This document shows positions 8,543 to 16,623 of a stretch of 64,000 nucleotides of DNA, one piece after another. Made by a program: the position numbers and the translations under genes. This DNA comes from Hymenobacter citatus (GTDB lineage Bacteria > Bacteroidota > Bacteroidia > Cytophagales > Hymenobacteraceae): NCBI RefSeq assembly GCF_014333615.1, contig NZ_JACSCY010000003.1:62001-126000 (forward strand), written 5' to 3'. The notes under the pieces are model-generated. The model made no database searches and had not been told where the DNA came from. It was given only the letters and a program-made list of their open reading frames with translations. Every line of letters begins with the position of its first letter. Within the stretch, counting starts at the first letter, position 1.

Positions 8543-9064
8543 ATGGCAGAAATACAACAACAAGCCGACTCCGGTGGCGGAGGTAAGAAGCGGGCCAAAA
8601 AAATGTCGACCAAAATCGACATGACCCCAATGGTGGATTTGGCCTTCCTGCTACTTACCTTCTTTATGCTCACCTCGACGTTCAGCAAGCCTACCGTCAT
8701 GGAACTGAACATGCCGGTAAAGCCCAAAAACGAGCAGGAACAAACGGAGTTGAAAGCATCTGATGCTTTTACCGTCCTCCTCGGCCAGGACAACAAGCTA
8801 TACTACTACGACGGCCTGCTAGACAACAACGTGAAGCCAGATCTTAAGCCCTCAGACTATAGTGCTGATGGTATTCGAAAGATCTTGTTTGATCGTAAAC
8901 AGCGTAACCCGAACGTAGTGGTAATGATTAAACCAGATGATAATTCTACCTACAAAAACATGGTAGATATTCTGGACGAGATGAACATCACGGGGCAAAA
9001 AAAATACGCTCTGATGGAGATTTCGAAGAATGACCAAGAACTAATTAAAGGCTCAGGGTTATGA
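8543..9064 (+). CDS. exbD: ExbD/TolR family protein (second copy)
   Basis: A second ExbD of 173 residues. The N-terminus is Gly/Lys-rich, then 'DMTPMVDLAFLLLTFFML' carries the conserved Asp32. The periplasmic domain has 'VVVMIKPDDNSTYKNMVD', the equivalent of the conserved 'I.ad....y..vv' segment. It is homologous to the preceding gene but diverged outside the helix. The stop TGA at 9062-9064 overlaps the tonB ATG at 9061 in an ATGA junction, so translation is coupled to tonB. Confidence 0.92.
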   Translation: MAEIQQQADSGGGGKKRAKKMSTKIDMTPMVDLAFLLLTFFMLTSTFSKPTVMELNMPVKPKNEQEQTELKASDAFTVLLGQDNKLYYYDGLLDNNVKPDLKPSDYSADGIRKILFDRKQRNPNVVVMIKPDDNSTYKNMVDILDEMNITGQKKYALMEISKNDQELIKGSGL

Positions 9065-9912
9065 TGGATAACGCACAACTGGCCAAAGCATCTCTCAACG
9101 ACATCGTCTTTGAGGGTCGCAACAAGGCCTATGGAGCCTATGTGCTCCGTGGCTTGTATAACAAGCACGTTACCCGAGCGCTGTTGATTGCGGTTGCTTT
9201 CTTCGCCCTTGTCGTGAGCATCCCGACGATTGCGAATCTGCTAAAGCCTGAAGAGGAAGAAGTAGAAGCACCAAAAAATCTCCAGACTGTGGAGTTGATG
9301 GCACCGCCGCCACTCGATCCGGCTACACCGCCGCCGCCGCCGCCACCACCACCACCGCCACCTTCTGCACCGCCACCACCACCGCCGGTAGTTTCGACTA
9401 TCAAGTTTACTCCTCCGGTTGTGAAGCGCGATGAGGAAGTACGCAAAGTGGAAGAAGTGCCAGACGTGGATAAGCTGTCGACGACGACTATTTCGACGGA
9501 AACAGTGAAAGGCACCACAGATGTACCCCCACCACCAGACCTGAACGGTATTGAAGGTGGCACCGGCAAAGAGCCGGTGAAAGAGGTAATTGACACTAAG
9601 GTGTACAACTACGTGGAGCAGATGCCAGAGCCTCCAGGAGGTATGGGCGCTCTGCTGCAATACATCGGGAAAAACATCAAGTATCCCGCTATGGCATTGC
9701 GTAACCAAGTAGAGGGTAAAGTATTCGTGAACTTCGTAGTAGGTCCGGATGGCTCTATCTCTGGGGTTAAGATCCAAAAAGGCATTGGTGCCGGTTGCGA
9801 CGAAGAAGCAATGCGGGTTATTAAAGGCCTACCGAAATGGACTCCAGGTAAGCAGAATGGCCGGAACGTAAGCGTATCGTTTACTGTACCAGTAACCTTC
9901 GCTATCAAGTAA
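9061..9912 (+). CDS. tonB: TonB energy transducer with long polyproline linker
   Basis: Transmits ExbB/ExbD energy to outer-membrane receptors. The cytoplasmic N-terminus carries 'LNDIVFEGRNKAYGAY', a motif shared with the paralogue at 10179. A membrane helix follows at about 38-60, then a periplasmic linker with 12 consecutive prolines, two residues, and 6 more. The C-terminal TonB domain (about 200-283) has 'YPAMALRNQVEGKVFVNFVV' and 'EEAMRVIKGLPKWTPG'. Start may be 9061 (ATGA overlap) or the next ATG at 9064. The gene ends 4 bp before a 40-bp-arm palindrome. Confidence 0.94.
   Translation: MMDNAQLAKASLNDIVFEGRNKAYGAYVLRGLYNKHVTRALLIAVAFFALVVSIPTIANLLKPEEEEVEAPKNLQTVELMAPPPLDPATPPPPPPPPPPPPSAPPPPPPVVSTIKFTPPVVKRDEEVRKVEEVPDVDKLSTTTISTETVKGTTDVPPPPDLNGIEGGTGKEPVKEVIDTKVYNYVEQMPEPPGGMGALLQYIGKNIKYPAMALRNQVEGKVFVNFVVGPDGSISGVKIQKGIGAGCDEEAMRVIKGLPKWTPGKQNGRNVSVSFTVPVTFAIK
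9328..9390 (+). repeat. CCG/CCA codon tract encoding polyproline
   Basis: Twelve Pro codons at 9328-9363 (5 CCG, 4 CCA, CCG, CCA, CCT), Ser-Ala, then six more up to about 9387. The tract is prone to slippage in steps of 3 nt and, as 12 consecutive prolines, should need elongation factor P for translation. The opposite strand reads as a spurious polyglycine frame. Confidence 0.9.
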
Positions 9913-9916
9913 GCCG

Positions 9917-9997
9917 AAACAGCTTCCGATAGAAAACAGAAAGCCCGAACCGAGCAATGCTCGGTTCGGGCTTTCTGTTTTCTATCGGAAGCTGTTT
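9917..9997. terminator. Perfect 40-bp inverted repeat, terminator of exbB-exbD-exbD-tonB
   Basis: Arms 9917-9956 and 9958-9997 are exact reverse complements around a single base (A9957). The inner part is GC-rich (GCCCGAACCGAGC) and the outer part AT-richer, ending in TTTT, so the inner stem plus CTTTCTGTTTT can act as an intrinsic terminator. Arms of 40 bp are far longer than termination needs. The element begins 4 bp after the tonB stop; 181 bp without other visible features follow before the second tonB. Confidence 0.85.
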
Positions 9998-10178
9998 TGA
10001 TGCTTCATACGAAGACTGATTGTAATGTACTTTTCAAAAAAAATGCAACGCCTCTATATACCATTTCTTAGATAGGTACCGTTGATGAGATGAAAGCAGA
10101 GCGCTATTGGCAATTGGCCGTAACCTGCTTGGGTAATGCGCATTACGGATATGGTTTCACTCATTAACCCCTCTGCCC

Positions 10179-11024
10179 ATGAACACCCTGCATCTCCCTA
10201 CCGCTACCCTCGATGATATTGTGTTTGAGGGACGCAATAAGGCTTACGGCGCCTTTGTGCTTCGGCGGCTGTACAACCAACACCTGACGCGGGCCGCGCT
10301 CATTGCCTTCTCGCTGTTCCTGTTGCTGGTAAGCATTCCACTGCTAGTGAATGTCATATGGCCCACGGCTATTGCCGATGTACTCCCGCCCGTACTGGAT
10401 GATCCAGGAATGACTTTCACGGAGGTGGACTTGCCTGCCATCAAACAACCCGAAGCAGCGGTTGCGCCCCCTGCCCCAGTGGTAGTAACGCCACCACGTG
10501 AACTGATTCCCACTCGCATAGTACCCGATGAGCAGGTGAAACTAGAGCCAGTGAAGGCAACGCCTCTCACCGCGCCTACGGACGGTATATTGGGTGATGT
10601 TCCCAAGGCCGGCGTGATTGGGGGTAGTGCTACGGGTAAGGTAGGCGCTACTGACATCACCGGCACAGGCCTCAGCGACTCTGGTAAAACAGTGGCAGCA
10701 CCACCGGCCCAGCCATTTATACACGCAGAAGTAATGCCTGAATTTGCCGGTGGCTCTGATGCTTTACGCAAGTTCATGCAGAAGAACCTACGTTACCCTA
10801 CCCAAGCCCTATCAAACAATATTGCTGGCAAGGTGTACGTATCGTTTGTGGTCAATACCGATGGCTCTATCACAAACGTGGAGGTCGTAAAAGGCTTGGG
10901 CTATGGGACAGATGAAGAGGCAATGCGCGTTATACGCAAGATGCCAGCCTGGACACCAGGTCGTCAGAACAGCCACACGGTGCCCGTGCGGTATACCATG
11001 CCCATCACTTTTCGATACGAGTAA
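10179..11024 (+). CDS. Second TonB-like energy transducer
   Basis: A paralogue of the tonB at 9061: 281 residues, the same N-terminal motif ('LDDIVFEGRNKAYGAFVL'), one membrane helix at about 41-62, and a C-terminal TonB domain with 'YPTQALSNNIAGKVYVSFVV' and 'EEAMRVIRKMPAWTPG'. The linker differs: no long proline run, but a Pro/Val-rich then Gly-rich stretch. It is probably a tandem duplicate now serving a different receptor set or state. It lies beyond the 40-bp palindrome, so it may have its own promoter in 10000-10178, where I could not identify one. Confidence 0.9.
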   Translation: MNTLHLPTATLDDIVFEGRNKAYGAFVLRRLYNQHLTRAALIAFSLFLLLVSIPLLVNVIWPTAIADVLPPVLDDPGMTFTEVDLPAIKQPEAAVAPPAPVVVTPPRELIPTRIVPDEQVKLEPVKATPLTAPTDGILGDVPKAGVIGGSATGKVGATDITGTGLSDSGKTVAAPPAQPFIHAEVMPEFAGGSDALRKFMQKNLRYPTQALSNNIAGKVYVSFVVNTDGSITNVEVVKGLGYGTDEEAMRVIRKMPAWTPGRQNSHTVPVRYTMPITFRYE

Positions 11025-11052
11025 TCATATTTTCCTATATACTAGCAGTCAG

Positions 11053-11083
11053 AAACAGCCAACGGAGTTTCCGTTGGCTGTTT
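11053..11083 (+). terminator. Intrinsic terminator after second tonB
   Basis: 14-bp perfect arms (11053-11066 and 11070-11083, AAACAGCCAACGGA and its complement), a GTT loop, and a TTTTT tail at 11081-11085, 28 bp after the stop. Confidence 0.85.
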
Positions 11084-11190
11084 TTCAGTTTTAGTTGCCT
11101 GCTCCAAAGATGAACAGCAACACACAAAACGAACAAAATACTGCCTTTTCGACGTTAAAAAGTAAAATCTCTCGCTCATACCTTTTGACT

Positions 11191-11448
11191 ATGCATCGCC
11201 CTACCACAGAAGAGCGGCTGGGCCGCTCCACTTCTTCGTCTTCTCTCACCCGATACTTTTTATTGCTAATGGCCGTTATCTACTTCGGCCTTGGCGTGTA
11301 TCTGGTTGCAGCACCTAATGGCGCCTTCAATCTGCCCTTAGGACCACGCCGAATATTGGGTGGAGTATTCATATTTTACGGAATTATTAGATTTGTCCGG
11401 ATTTATCGTCAGCACTTTCAAAAAACCTATGATCATGATGCGCGCTAG
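11191..11448 (+). CDS. Small two-helix membrane protein
   Basis: Function unknown. I chose the ATG at 11191 (85 residues, 'MHRPTTEERLGRS...'). The frame extends upstream to a TTG at 11095, but that stretch is AT-rich and unlike coding sequence. Two hydrophobic segments (about 25-43 and 52-70) flank a short loop with Pro/Gly, and the tail is basic with 'FVRIYRQHFQKTY'. The last 20 bp overlap the start of the PstS-like lipoprotein, so the pair is translationally coupled. A small membrane protein in this position is common between tonB and the PstS-like gene in related loci. Confidence 0.7.
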   Translation: MHRPTTEERLGRSTSSSSLTRYFLLLMAVIYFGLGVYLVAAPNGAFNLPLGPRRILGGVFIFYGIIRFVRIYRQHFQKTYDHDAR

Positions 11449-12394
11449 TCGTTGGGTGCTGGCAGGAATAATAGCTTTGGCTGGTTTGACAGCTAGTTGC
11501 AATCGGCCTAATGAGAAGGGTGAGTTGGAGGTGAACGATACACCTACTTCCGGCAAGCTCACCATTAGCGTAGACGAAACGTTTCAGCCGATTATGAAGG
11601 CCGAAACCGACACGTTTCAGGAGCTTTACCAGTACGCTAAGATTACCTCCAGTTATAAGCCGGAGCGGGATGTAGTGGAAGACCTACTAGCTAACCGCTC
11701 GCGGGTGGTGGTCCTATCGCGTGAGCTGACAGCCGATGAGCGTGCTACCTTAAATAAGGACAAGATCATTCCGGAGGTTGTGCGGGTAGGAACCGATGGC
11801 TTGGCCATTATCCTGCACCCATCTAACCCCGATACGTTGCTGACAATGGATCAGCTACGGGATATATTCACGGGCAAAACCACGCGTTGGGACCAGATAA
11901 GCGGCAAAAAAACGTTGCGTGATATCAACGTGGTTTTTGATGCTAACCGCTCGAGTACCACCCGCTTTGTACAGGATTCCATCACCCGCGGCGCGGCGCT
12001 AACTTCGAAGATTTATGCTTCTAAATCGAACCCTGCCCTGATTGACTACGTTGCTAGTCATCCAAACGCAATCGGCGTAATAGGCGCCAATTGGATTAGC
12101 GACCGGGATGATAAAACCGTCGAGAACTTTTTGGATAAGATTCGGGTAGCCGCTGTCGCACCTAAAGCGTCAGCAAATCCAGATGATTATCTTCAGCCCT
12201 ACCAGGCTTACTTGGCCCTGAAAACGTACCCGTTGCGTCGCAATTTGTACGTTATCAGCCGCGATGCCCGCACAGGCCTGGGCAAAGGCTTGGTTGCCTT
12301 TGTAGCAGGTTCTAAAGGCCAACTCATTATCCTAAAAGCAGGACTAGTGCCGGCCATTGGACAAACTCGAATTGTAAATACCGCAGCTCAATAG
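11429..12394 (+). CDS. PstS-like substrate-binding lipoprotein
   Basis: A type II periplasmic binding protein of the PstS fold, about 321 residues from the ATG at 11429 (ATGs at 11435 and 11438 are also possible). The signal peptide ends in a lipobox-like 'GLTASC', so it is probably a lipoprotein. Hallmarks of the family are 'GTDGLAIILHPSNP', 'LRDIFTGKTTRWDQI' and 'SSTTRFVQD', the phosphate-loop region. No pstCAB or phoU lies nearby, so an ABC-transport role is unsupported here. Its place between TonB genes and a TPR protein suggests a part in TonB-coupled uptake or envelope sensing instead, which is inference. Confidence 0.85.
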   Translation: MIMMRASRWVLAGIIALAGLTASCNRPNEKGELEVNDTPTSGKLTISVDETFQPIMKAETDTFQELYQYAKITSSYKPERDVVEDLLANRSRVVVLSRELTADERATLNKDKIIPEVVRVGTDGLAIILHPSNPDTLLTMDQLRDIFTGKTTRWDQISGKKTLRDINVVFDANRSSTTRFVQDSITRGAALTSKIYASKSNPALIDYVASHPNAIGVIGANWISDRDDKTVENFLDKIRVAAVAPKASANPDDYLQPYQAYLALKTYPLRRNLYVISRDARTGLGKGLVAFVAGSKGQLIILKAGLVPAIGQTRIVNTAAQ

Positions 12395-12431
12395 TTGCGT
12401 ATCCTTCGCCCTTTCACCAAATTTTTGATTT

Positions 12432-14048
12432 ATGACTCTCAAGCCCTGGAAGCTTTCTCTTCTCGCTGCTTTGTCGGTATACGGCTCTTCTGCCGTTGCC
12501 CAAAATGTGCAGAGCGCACAGAAAGCCATTGAACTTGAGCGCTACGGACAGGCTCGCGCCGATCTGTTGCGCCAACAGTCTCCTGAAGCAAATTACGAGC
12601 TTGGTCGTTTGTACCAGTTCCGCGACATGCCGGACTCGGCGGCTTATTACTTCAACAAAGGCGCTAACGATCCTAAATCTGCGCTGTCGATGGTAGCTGC
12701 TGGTCGGGCCGCATTGGCACAAGGTAAGGCTACGGAAGCAGAGGCGCATTTCGACGAAGCCGTTAAGAAAACAAAGGGTAAGGATGCCGATATCCTCACT
12801 AAGATTGCCCAAGCTTACGCTGAGTCTGACGAGAAGAACATCACCAAAGCGCTGACTTATGTAGAAGCTGCGCATAAGGCCAACAAGGAAAAGGATACGC
12901 CCGCGCTGATGGTAGCTCGTGGTGATATCTACCTGAAAACGGCCGAAGGTGGTGGTAACGCTTCGGGCAGCTATGCTCGTGCGCTTCTGGCCGACCCTAA
13001 CAACGTACAGGCTTATTACCGTCAGGGTCAGTTGAACGTACGTGCTCGGAACTACAACGAAGCTCGTACGGCCTTTGAAAAGGCTATCAGCTTGGACCCA
13101 AACTACGCTCCTGCTTACCGCGACTTGGCCGAAACGTATTACTACGCTGGTCAGTATGATCTGGCCTTGCAAACGTTCCAGAAGTATATCGATCGGGCTG
13201 AGCGAACGCCTCAAACCAACGCAACGTATGCTGCTTTCTTGTTTCTGACCAAGAAATATCCAGAAACCGTTACGGAAGCCCAAAAAGTGTTGGCAGTTGA
13301 CCCCAAGAATGTGGCCATGAACCGCCTGGTTGCTTATTCGCTCTACGAAGACAAGAAGAACGAGGAGGCTATGGCCGCTATGCAGAAATATATGTCGCTG
13401 GTACCAGCCAACAAGCTGATTGCCGATGACTATGTATACCTGGGCAAAATGCAGGTAGCTGCTGGCAAATTTGATGAGGGTATTGCCTCTATCAAGAAGG
13501 GTATCGAAATGGACCCTCAGAAAGCTGGTGATCTGCAGAATGACTTGGCTCAGGCTTACCTGACCAAGAAGGACTACCCCATGGCAGTGGCTACTTATAA
13601 AACCAAGATTGCCAACCAAATTAAGGCAAATGGTAGTGCTGAGCTAACGGACCAAATTCGTTTGGCTAACGCGTACGAGTACAACAAGCAGTATGCAGAA
13701 GCTGATAGCCTCTACGCTGGCGTACTAACTGCCCGTCCTGAATACGCTGCCGGTTACCTGATGCGGGCTCGTGTGAACTCCAACCTTGACCCCAACTCTA
13801 CGGAGGGTAAGGCCAAACCACATTATGAGAAATTCTTGGAAATGATGAAGGCGAATCCTGAGGATGCTGCTCGTTACAAGAATGAAGTATTGACGGCGAA
13901 TAAGTATCTGGGTTATTATTACTACCAGAAAGGCGACAAAGCCGCTTCCCTACCCTATTGGCAGGCAGCACTGGCCATCGACCCGAACGACAACCAAGCT
14001 AAGACTGCTGTAAACAGCATCTCGGGTGCTAAAACTGCTCGTAAATAG
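12432..14048 (+). CDS. Periplasmic tetratricopeptide-repeat protein
   Basis: 538 residues with a signal peptide (about 1-23, ending 'SSAVAQ') followed by TPR-type helical repeats over nearly the whole length. Clear repeat units include 'AYYRQGQLNVRARNYNEART' and 'AYRDLAETYYYAGQYDLALQ'. No catalytic domain is seen. TPR arrays mount protein complexes, and here the context (TonB cluster, PstS-like lipoprotein 37 bp upstream) suggests a scaffold working with the TonB machinery. It is the last gene of the run and ends before a bidirectional terminator at 14068-14103. Confidence 0.88.
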   Translation: MTLKPWKLSLLAALSVYGSSAVAQNVQSAQKAIELERYGQARADLLRQQSPEANYELGRLYQFRDMPDSAAYYFNKGANDPKSALSMVAAGRAALAQGKATEAEAHFDEAVKKTKGKDADILTKIAQAYAESDEKNITKALTYVEAAHKANKEKDTPALMVARGDIYLKTAEGGGNASGSYARALLADPNNVQAYYRQGQLNVRARNYNEARTAFEKAISLDPNYAPAYRDLAETYYYAGQYDLALQTFQKYIDRAERTPQTNATYAAFLFLTKKYPETVTEAQKVLAVDPKNVAMNRLVAYSLYEDKKNEEAMAAMQKYMSLVPANKLIADDYVYLGKMQVAAGKFDEGIASIKKGIEMDPQKAGDLQNDLAQAYLTKKDYPMAVATYKTKIANQIKANGSAELTDQIRLANAYEYNKQYAEADSLYAGVLTARPEYAAGYLMRARVNSNLDPNSTEGKAKPHYEKFLEMMKANPEDAARYKNEVLTANKYLGYYYYQKGDKAASLPYWQAALAIDPNDNQAKTAVNSISGAKTARK

Positions 14049-14067
14049 CAAATGAGATTGTGATATC

Positions 14068-14103
14068 AAAAAGCCCGCTGTCAAGAATGACAGCGGGCTT
14101 TTT
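14068..14103. terminator. Bidirectional terminator between TPR gene and pseudouridine synthase
   Basis: Perfect 16-bp arms (AAAAAGCCCGCTGTCA at 14068-14083 and its complement at 14088-14103) with an AGAA loop. A-run on one side and T-run on the other allow termination in both directions between convergent genes. Confidence 0.88.
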
Positions 14104-14126
14104 GCTTCGATACAATATCAGGATGT

Positions 14127-15182
14127 TTATTCTTCAGTAACGTATTCTTCCCATGCGGCCAGCACACTTGCAAAATCGGTGGGCAACTCTACTTCAAACT
14201 GCATGGGAGCACCCGAAACGGGATGCACAAACCCCAGTGATTTGGCGTGTAAGGCCTGTCTCGGCATTAAGGTGAAAGCCTTTTCGACAAACGCTTTGTA
14301 CGCCCCTGTGCGTTGGCCGTACAGCACCTTATCACCGCCATAGGTAGCATCTGAAAACAGCGGGTGACCGATATGCTTCATATGCGCCCGAATCTGGTGC
14401 GTACGCCCTGTTTCGAGGTTGCATTGCAGCAGGGCTACGTGTTGGTAGGTGCGCAGTACTTTATAGTGCGTCACAGCATGCTTGCCTTGGTCGCCGTCGG
14501 GGTAGACGGCCTGCACTTTGCGGTCTTTCAGGCTACGGCCGATATGCCCCGTAATTGTCCCTTCCGGCTCTTTAGGTATGCCCCATACCAAGGCTAGGTA
14601 CGTACGCTCTATAGTGTGATGAAAGAATTGCTGTGACAAGTGCGTCATGGCCCACTCCGATTTGCCAACCACCAGCAACCCCGATGTATCCTTATCAATG
14701 CGATGCACCAGCCCCGGCCGGATTTCGCCGTTGCGGCCGGTAGGTAGGTTGTGCAGATGGTAGGCCAAACCATTGACTAGCGTGCCGTTCCAATTGCCGA
14801 AAGCCGGATGCACCACCAAACCAGCCGGCTTGTTCACCAGCAGCAGCGACTCATCTTCGTAGCGAATATCTAACTCCATAGGCTCGGGCACTACCTTGAA
14901 CTCGCGAGGCGGCTCGGGCAGCGTCACCGTCACTATGTCCAGCGGCTTCACGCGGTAGTTAGCCTTGGCTGGCTTATCATTCACTTGCACCGCCTCCGCC
15001 TTAATAGCATTCTGGATGCGCGTGCGCGACGTGCTAGGTAAGCGGTTGAGCAAAAACTTGTCTAACCGCAATAATTCCTGCCCTTTATCGGCCCGGATGC
15101 GGTGGTGTTCGTAAAGTTCATCTCCTCCTTCTGCCTCATCATCGGGCGGAATAGGTAGGGCATCGTCGGGCGAAGGTAGCAT
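14127..15182 (-). CDS. RluA-family pseudouridine synthase, RluD-like
   Basis: Isomerises uridine to pseudouridine in rRNA (RluD-type enzymes act on helix 69 of 23S rRNA; the target here is inferred). The N-terminus has an S4 RNA-binding domain ('LRLDKFLLNRLPSTSRTRI'), then the catalytic domain with 'GLVHRIDKDTSGLLVV', whose Asp is the nucleophile, and 'ETGRTHQIRAHM'. The frame is open up to 15248, but that extension would run through the OmpH terminator hairpin. The ATG at 15182 gives 351 residues and a normal N-terminus. A -7-like element lies only 4 nt upstream of it. Confidence 0.9.
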   Translation of the reverse strand: MLPSPDDALPIPPDDEAEGGDELYEHHRIRADKGQELLRLDKFLLNRLPSTSRTRIQNAIKAEAVQVNDKPAKANYRVKPLDIVTVTLPEPPREFKVVPEPMELDIRYEDESLLLVNKPAGLVVHPAFGNWNGTLVNGLAYHLHNLPTGRNGEIRPGLVHRIDKDTSGLLVVGKSEWAMTHLSQQFFHHTIERTYLALVWGIPKEPEGTITGHIGRSLKDRKVQAVYPDGDQGKHAVTHYKVLRTYQHVALLQCNLETGRTHQIRAHMKHIGHPLFSDATYGGDKVLYGQRTGAYKAFVEKAFTLMPRQALHAKSLGFVHPVSGAPMQFEVELPTDFASVLAAWEEYVTEE

Positions 15183-15186
15183 AGTG

Positions 15187-15194
15187 CAAAGGTA
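15187..15194 (-). promoter_or_regulatory. -7 element directly before the pseudouridine synthase (possible leaderless start)
   Basis: The minus strand reads TACCTTTG (TAnnTTTG) and ends 4 nt before the ATG at 15182. Just upstream is the terminator of the preceding operon, so a promoter is needed here. No -33 TTG at normal spacing was found. Confidence 0.4.
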
Positions 15195-15207
15195 GGGGCA
15201 TACAACA

Positions 15208-15239
15208 GAAAAGCCGGAACCTGTAGGTTCCGGCTTTTC
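15208..15239 (-). terminator. Terminator of the envelope operon
   Basis: Perfect 15-bp arms (GAAAAGCCGGAACCT at 15208-15222 and its complement at 15225-15239) with a 2-nt loop, and on the minus strand a CTTTTC end. It lies 24 bp after the OmpH stop and closes the transcript that starts near 21.76 kb. Confidence 0.8.
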
Positions 15240-15262
15240 ACTATCCAATATGGGCAGGTGAA

Positions 15263-15886
15263 CTATTTCTTCTTTTTGCCCGAAGGTGCTGGCGTAGCAG
15301 CAGGCTTAGGAGCAGCAGGTGCGGGGGTGGCTGCGGCAGTAGGAGCCGCACCCGGAGCGGGCGGCGTGATGCCCATTTTCTTCAACACCAAATCTGAGAT
15401 ATTGCCTTCCTCAGGTCCATGCAACAGTACAGGGCTGTCGCCGTCTGAGTTCAGAACATAGGTGTAACCGCTTTCTTTAGCAACATCATCAATAGCCTTT
15501 TGTAGCTTGTCCAAAGCGGGCTTCAGCAAAGTTTGCTGGCGTTGTTGTAAGCTCTGATCGGCGTTGCGCTGAAACTCTTGAATAGACTGCTGGATGTTTT
15601 GCAGTTCCTTCTCTTTATCAGCACGTACCACATCAGACATGGTGCTGGCACCCTTCTGATAAGCTTCGCCTTTTGTTTGATACTCAGTGTATTTTGTTTT
15701 TAACTGCGCTTCTAGCTGCGAGCTATAAGTCTTCAACTGCGACTCAATCTGCTTGCTTTCGGGCATTTGAGCCAACACGTAGGATACGCTGGTATAGCCG
15801 ATCTTTAGCGGGGCCTGAGCCAACACGGAAGTAGCCGTAGCAAAGGTGAGCACAACGGCAGCCAGGGCGAGGCGGATTTTGTTCAT
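15263..15886 (-). CDS. OmpH/Skp-family periplasmic chaperone (distal copy)
   Basis: Skp-type holdase that carries unfolded outer-membrane proteins to BamA. A signal peptide (about 1-22, ending 'TSVLAQ') precedes the start of the Skp fold ('KIGYTSVSYVLAQMPESKQI'), a long Lys/Gln-rich coiled-coil hairpin, and the returning strand ('GYTYVLNSDGD'). The last 40 or so residues form an Ala/Pro-rich tail ending in KKKK, absent from typical Skp. I take the ATG at 15886 ('MNKIRLAL'); one at 15895 is also possible. The homologue upstream and bamA make a clear functional set. Confidence 0.88.
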   Translation of the reverse strand: MNKIRLALAAVVLTFATATSVLAQAPLKIGYTSVSYVLAQMPESKQIESQLKTYSSQLEAQLKTKYTEYQTKGEAYQKGASTMSDVVRADKEKELQNIQQSIQEFQRNADQSLQQRQQTLLKPALDKLQKAIDDVAKESGYTYVLNSDGDSPVLLHGPEEGNISDLVLKKMGITPPAPGAAPTAAATPAPAAPKPAATPAPSGKKKK

Positions 15887-15924
15887 GGTGATCATTAAAG
15901 GGGAAATTCAGTGATTGAGTAGGG

Positions 15925-15932
15925 CAAAGGTA
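15925..15932 (-). promoter_or_regulatory. Possible internal -7 element before the distal ompH
   Basis: The minus strand reads TACCTTTG, 38 bp upstream of the distal ompH start, in the 64-bp gap between the two ompH genes. No -33 element is visible, and read-through from the upstream promoter is sufficient. Confidence 0.3.
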
Positions 15933-15950
15933 AGGATTTCAATTTTTTAG

Positions 15951-16610
15951 CTACGGCCGGCGCTTTGGCCCAGTCCGGGTAGGAGCAGTCTGTTGGGGCT
16001 CAGGCTCCGTATCGGCGCCAGTAGCGGGGGTTTGCGGCGGCGCTACGGTACGTGTAGCACCCGGTTGCGCTGGCTGATTACGGTCCGCAGAAGCCAAACC
16101 CAATTCCTCTAAAACAAATTCCGTGTAGTCGTGCACCGGATTGGTGTATAGCATGGTCAGGTCGCCGGATTTGTCGAAGATAATAGCCAATTGCTTTTTC
16201 TTCGCCACTTTTTCCACCGCCTCAAACACTTGGTCCTGCACAGGGCGAGTCAGTTCCTGCCGCTTTTTAAACAGCTGGCCCTCGTATCCAAAGATCTTAT
16301 TTTGGTAAGCCCGGACGTCCTGCTCCTTTTTGGTAATCTCGTCCTGACGCTTCTTTTTCTGCGTTTCTGTTAGCAGCACTTCTTCAGCGCGATACGTGCG
16401 GTACATCTTGTCCAGATCCTGCTTCTGCGCCTCGATGTCCTTCTGCCAGTTCTGCGACAGGGTGTTCAGTTCCTGCTGCGCCTGAGCGTAGGCCGGCATC
16501 TTACCCATCACAAATTCTGAGTCGACGTAGCCGAACTTTTGCGCCAGCGCGGCCGGCGCCAATAGTAGCACCAGCGTCAGCACCGACAAACTATACCGAA
16601 GTGCTTTCAT
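15951..16610 (-). CDS. OmpH/Skp-family periplasmic chaperone (proximal copy)
   Basis: A second Skp-like chaperone of 219 residues from the ATG at 16610 ('MKALRYSLSV'); the open frame up to 16643 would overlap bamA and gives a poorer signal peptide. Signal peptide about 1-22 ('LAPAALAQ'), then 'KFGYVDSEFVMGKMPAYAQA', a Lys/Gln/Glu-rich coiled-coil arm with 'TETQKKKRQDEITKKEQDV', and 'LAIIFDKSGDLTMLY'. The C-terminal 45 residues are Pro/Thr/Gln-rich and end in a basic 'GPKRRP'. The gene begins 13 bp after the bamA stop. Confidence 0.88.
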   Translation of the reverse strand: MKALRYSLSVLTLVLLLAPAALAQKFGYVDSEFVMGKMPAYAQAQQELNTLSQNWQKDIEAQKQDLDKMYRTYRAEEVLLTETQKKKRQDEITKKEQDVRAYQNKIFGYEGQLFKKRQELTRPVQDQVFEAVEKVAKKKQLAIIFDKSGDLTMLYTNPVHDYTEFVLEELGLASADRNQPAQPGATRTVAPPQTPATGADTEPEPQQTAPTRTGPKRRP

Positions 16611-16623
16611 GCGAACTAGATGA

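Noticed and set aside
9138..9608. Antisense frame with long polyglycine run opposite tonB
   Set aside because: It is the complement of the CCG/CCA proline tract; no start context, and tonB on the other strand has clear domains.
11429..12394. Complete phosphate ABC transporter
   Set aside because: Only the binding protein is present; no pstC, pstA, pstB or phoU in the window.
14127..15248. Longer start (15248) for the pseudouridine synthase
   Set aside because: The added 22 codons run through the terminator hairpin at 15208-15239 and have no resemblance to the S4-domain start.
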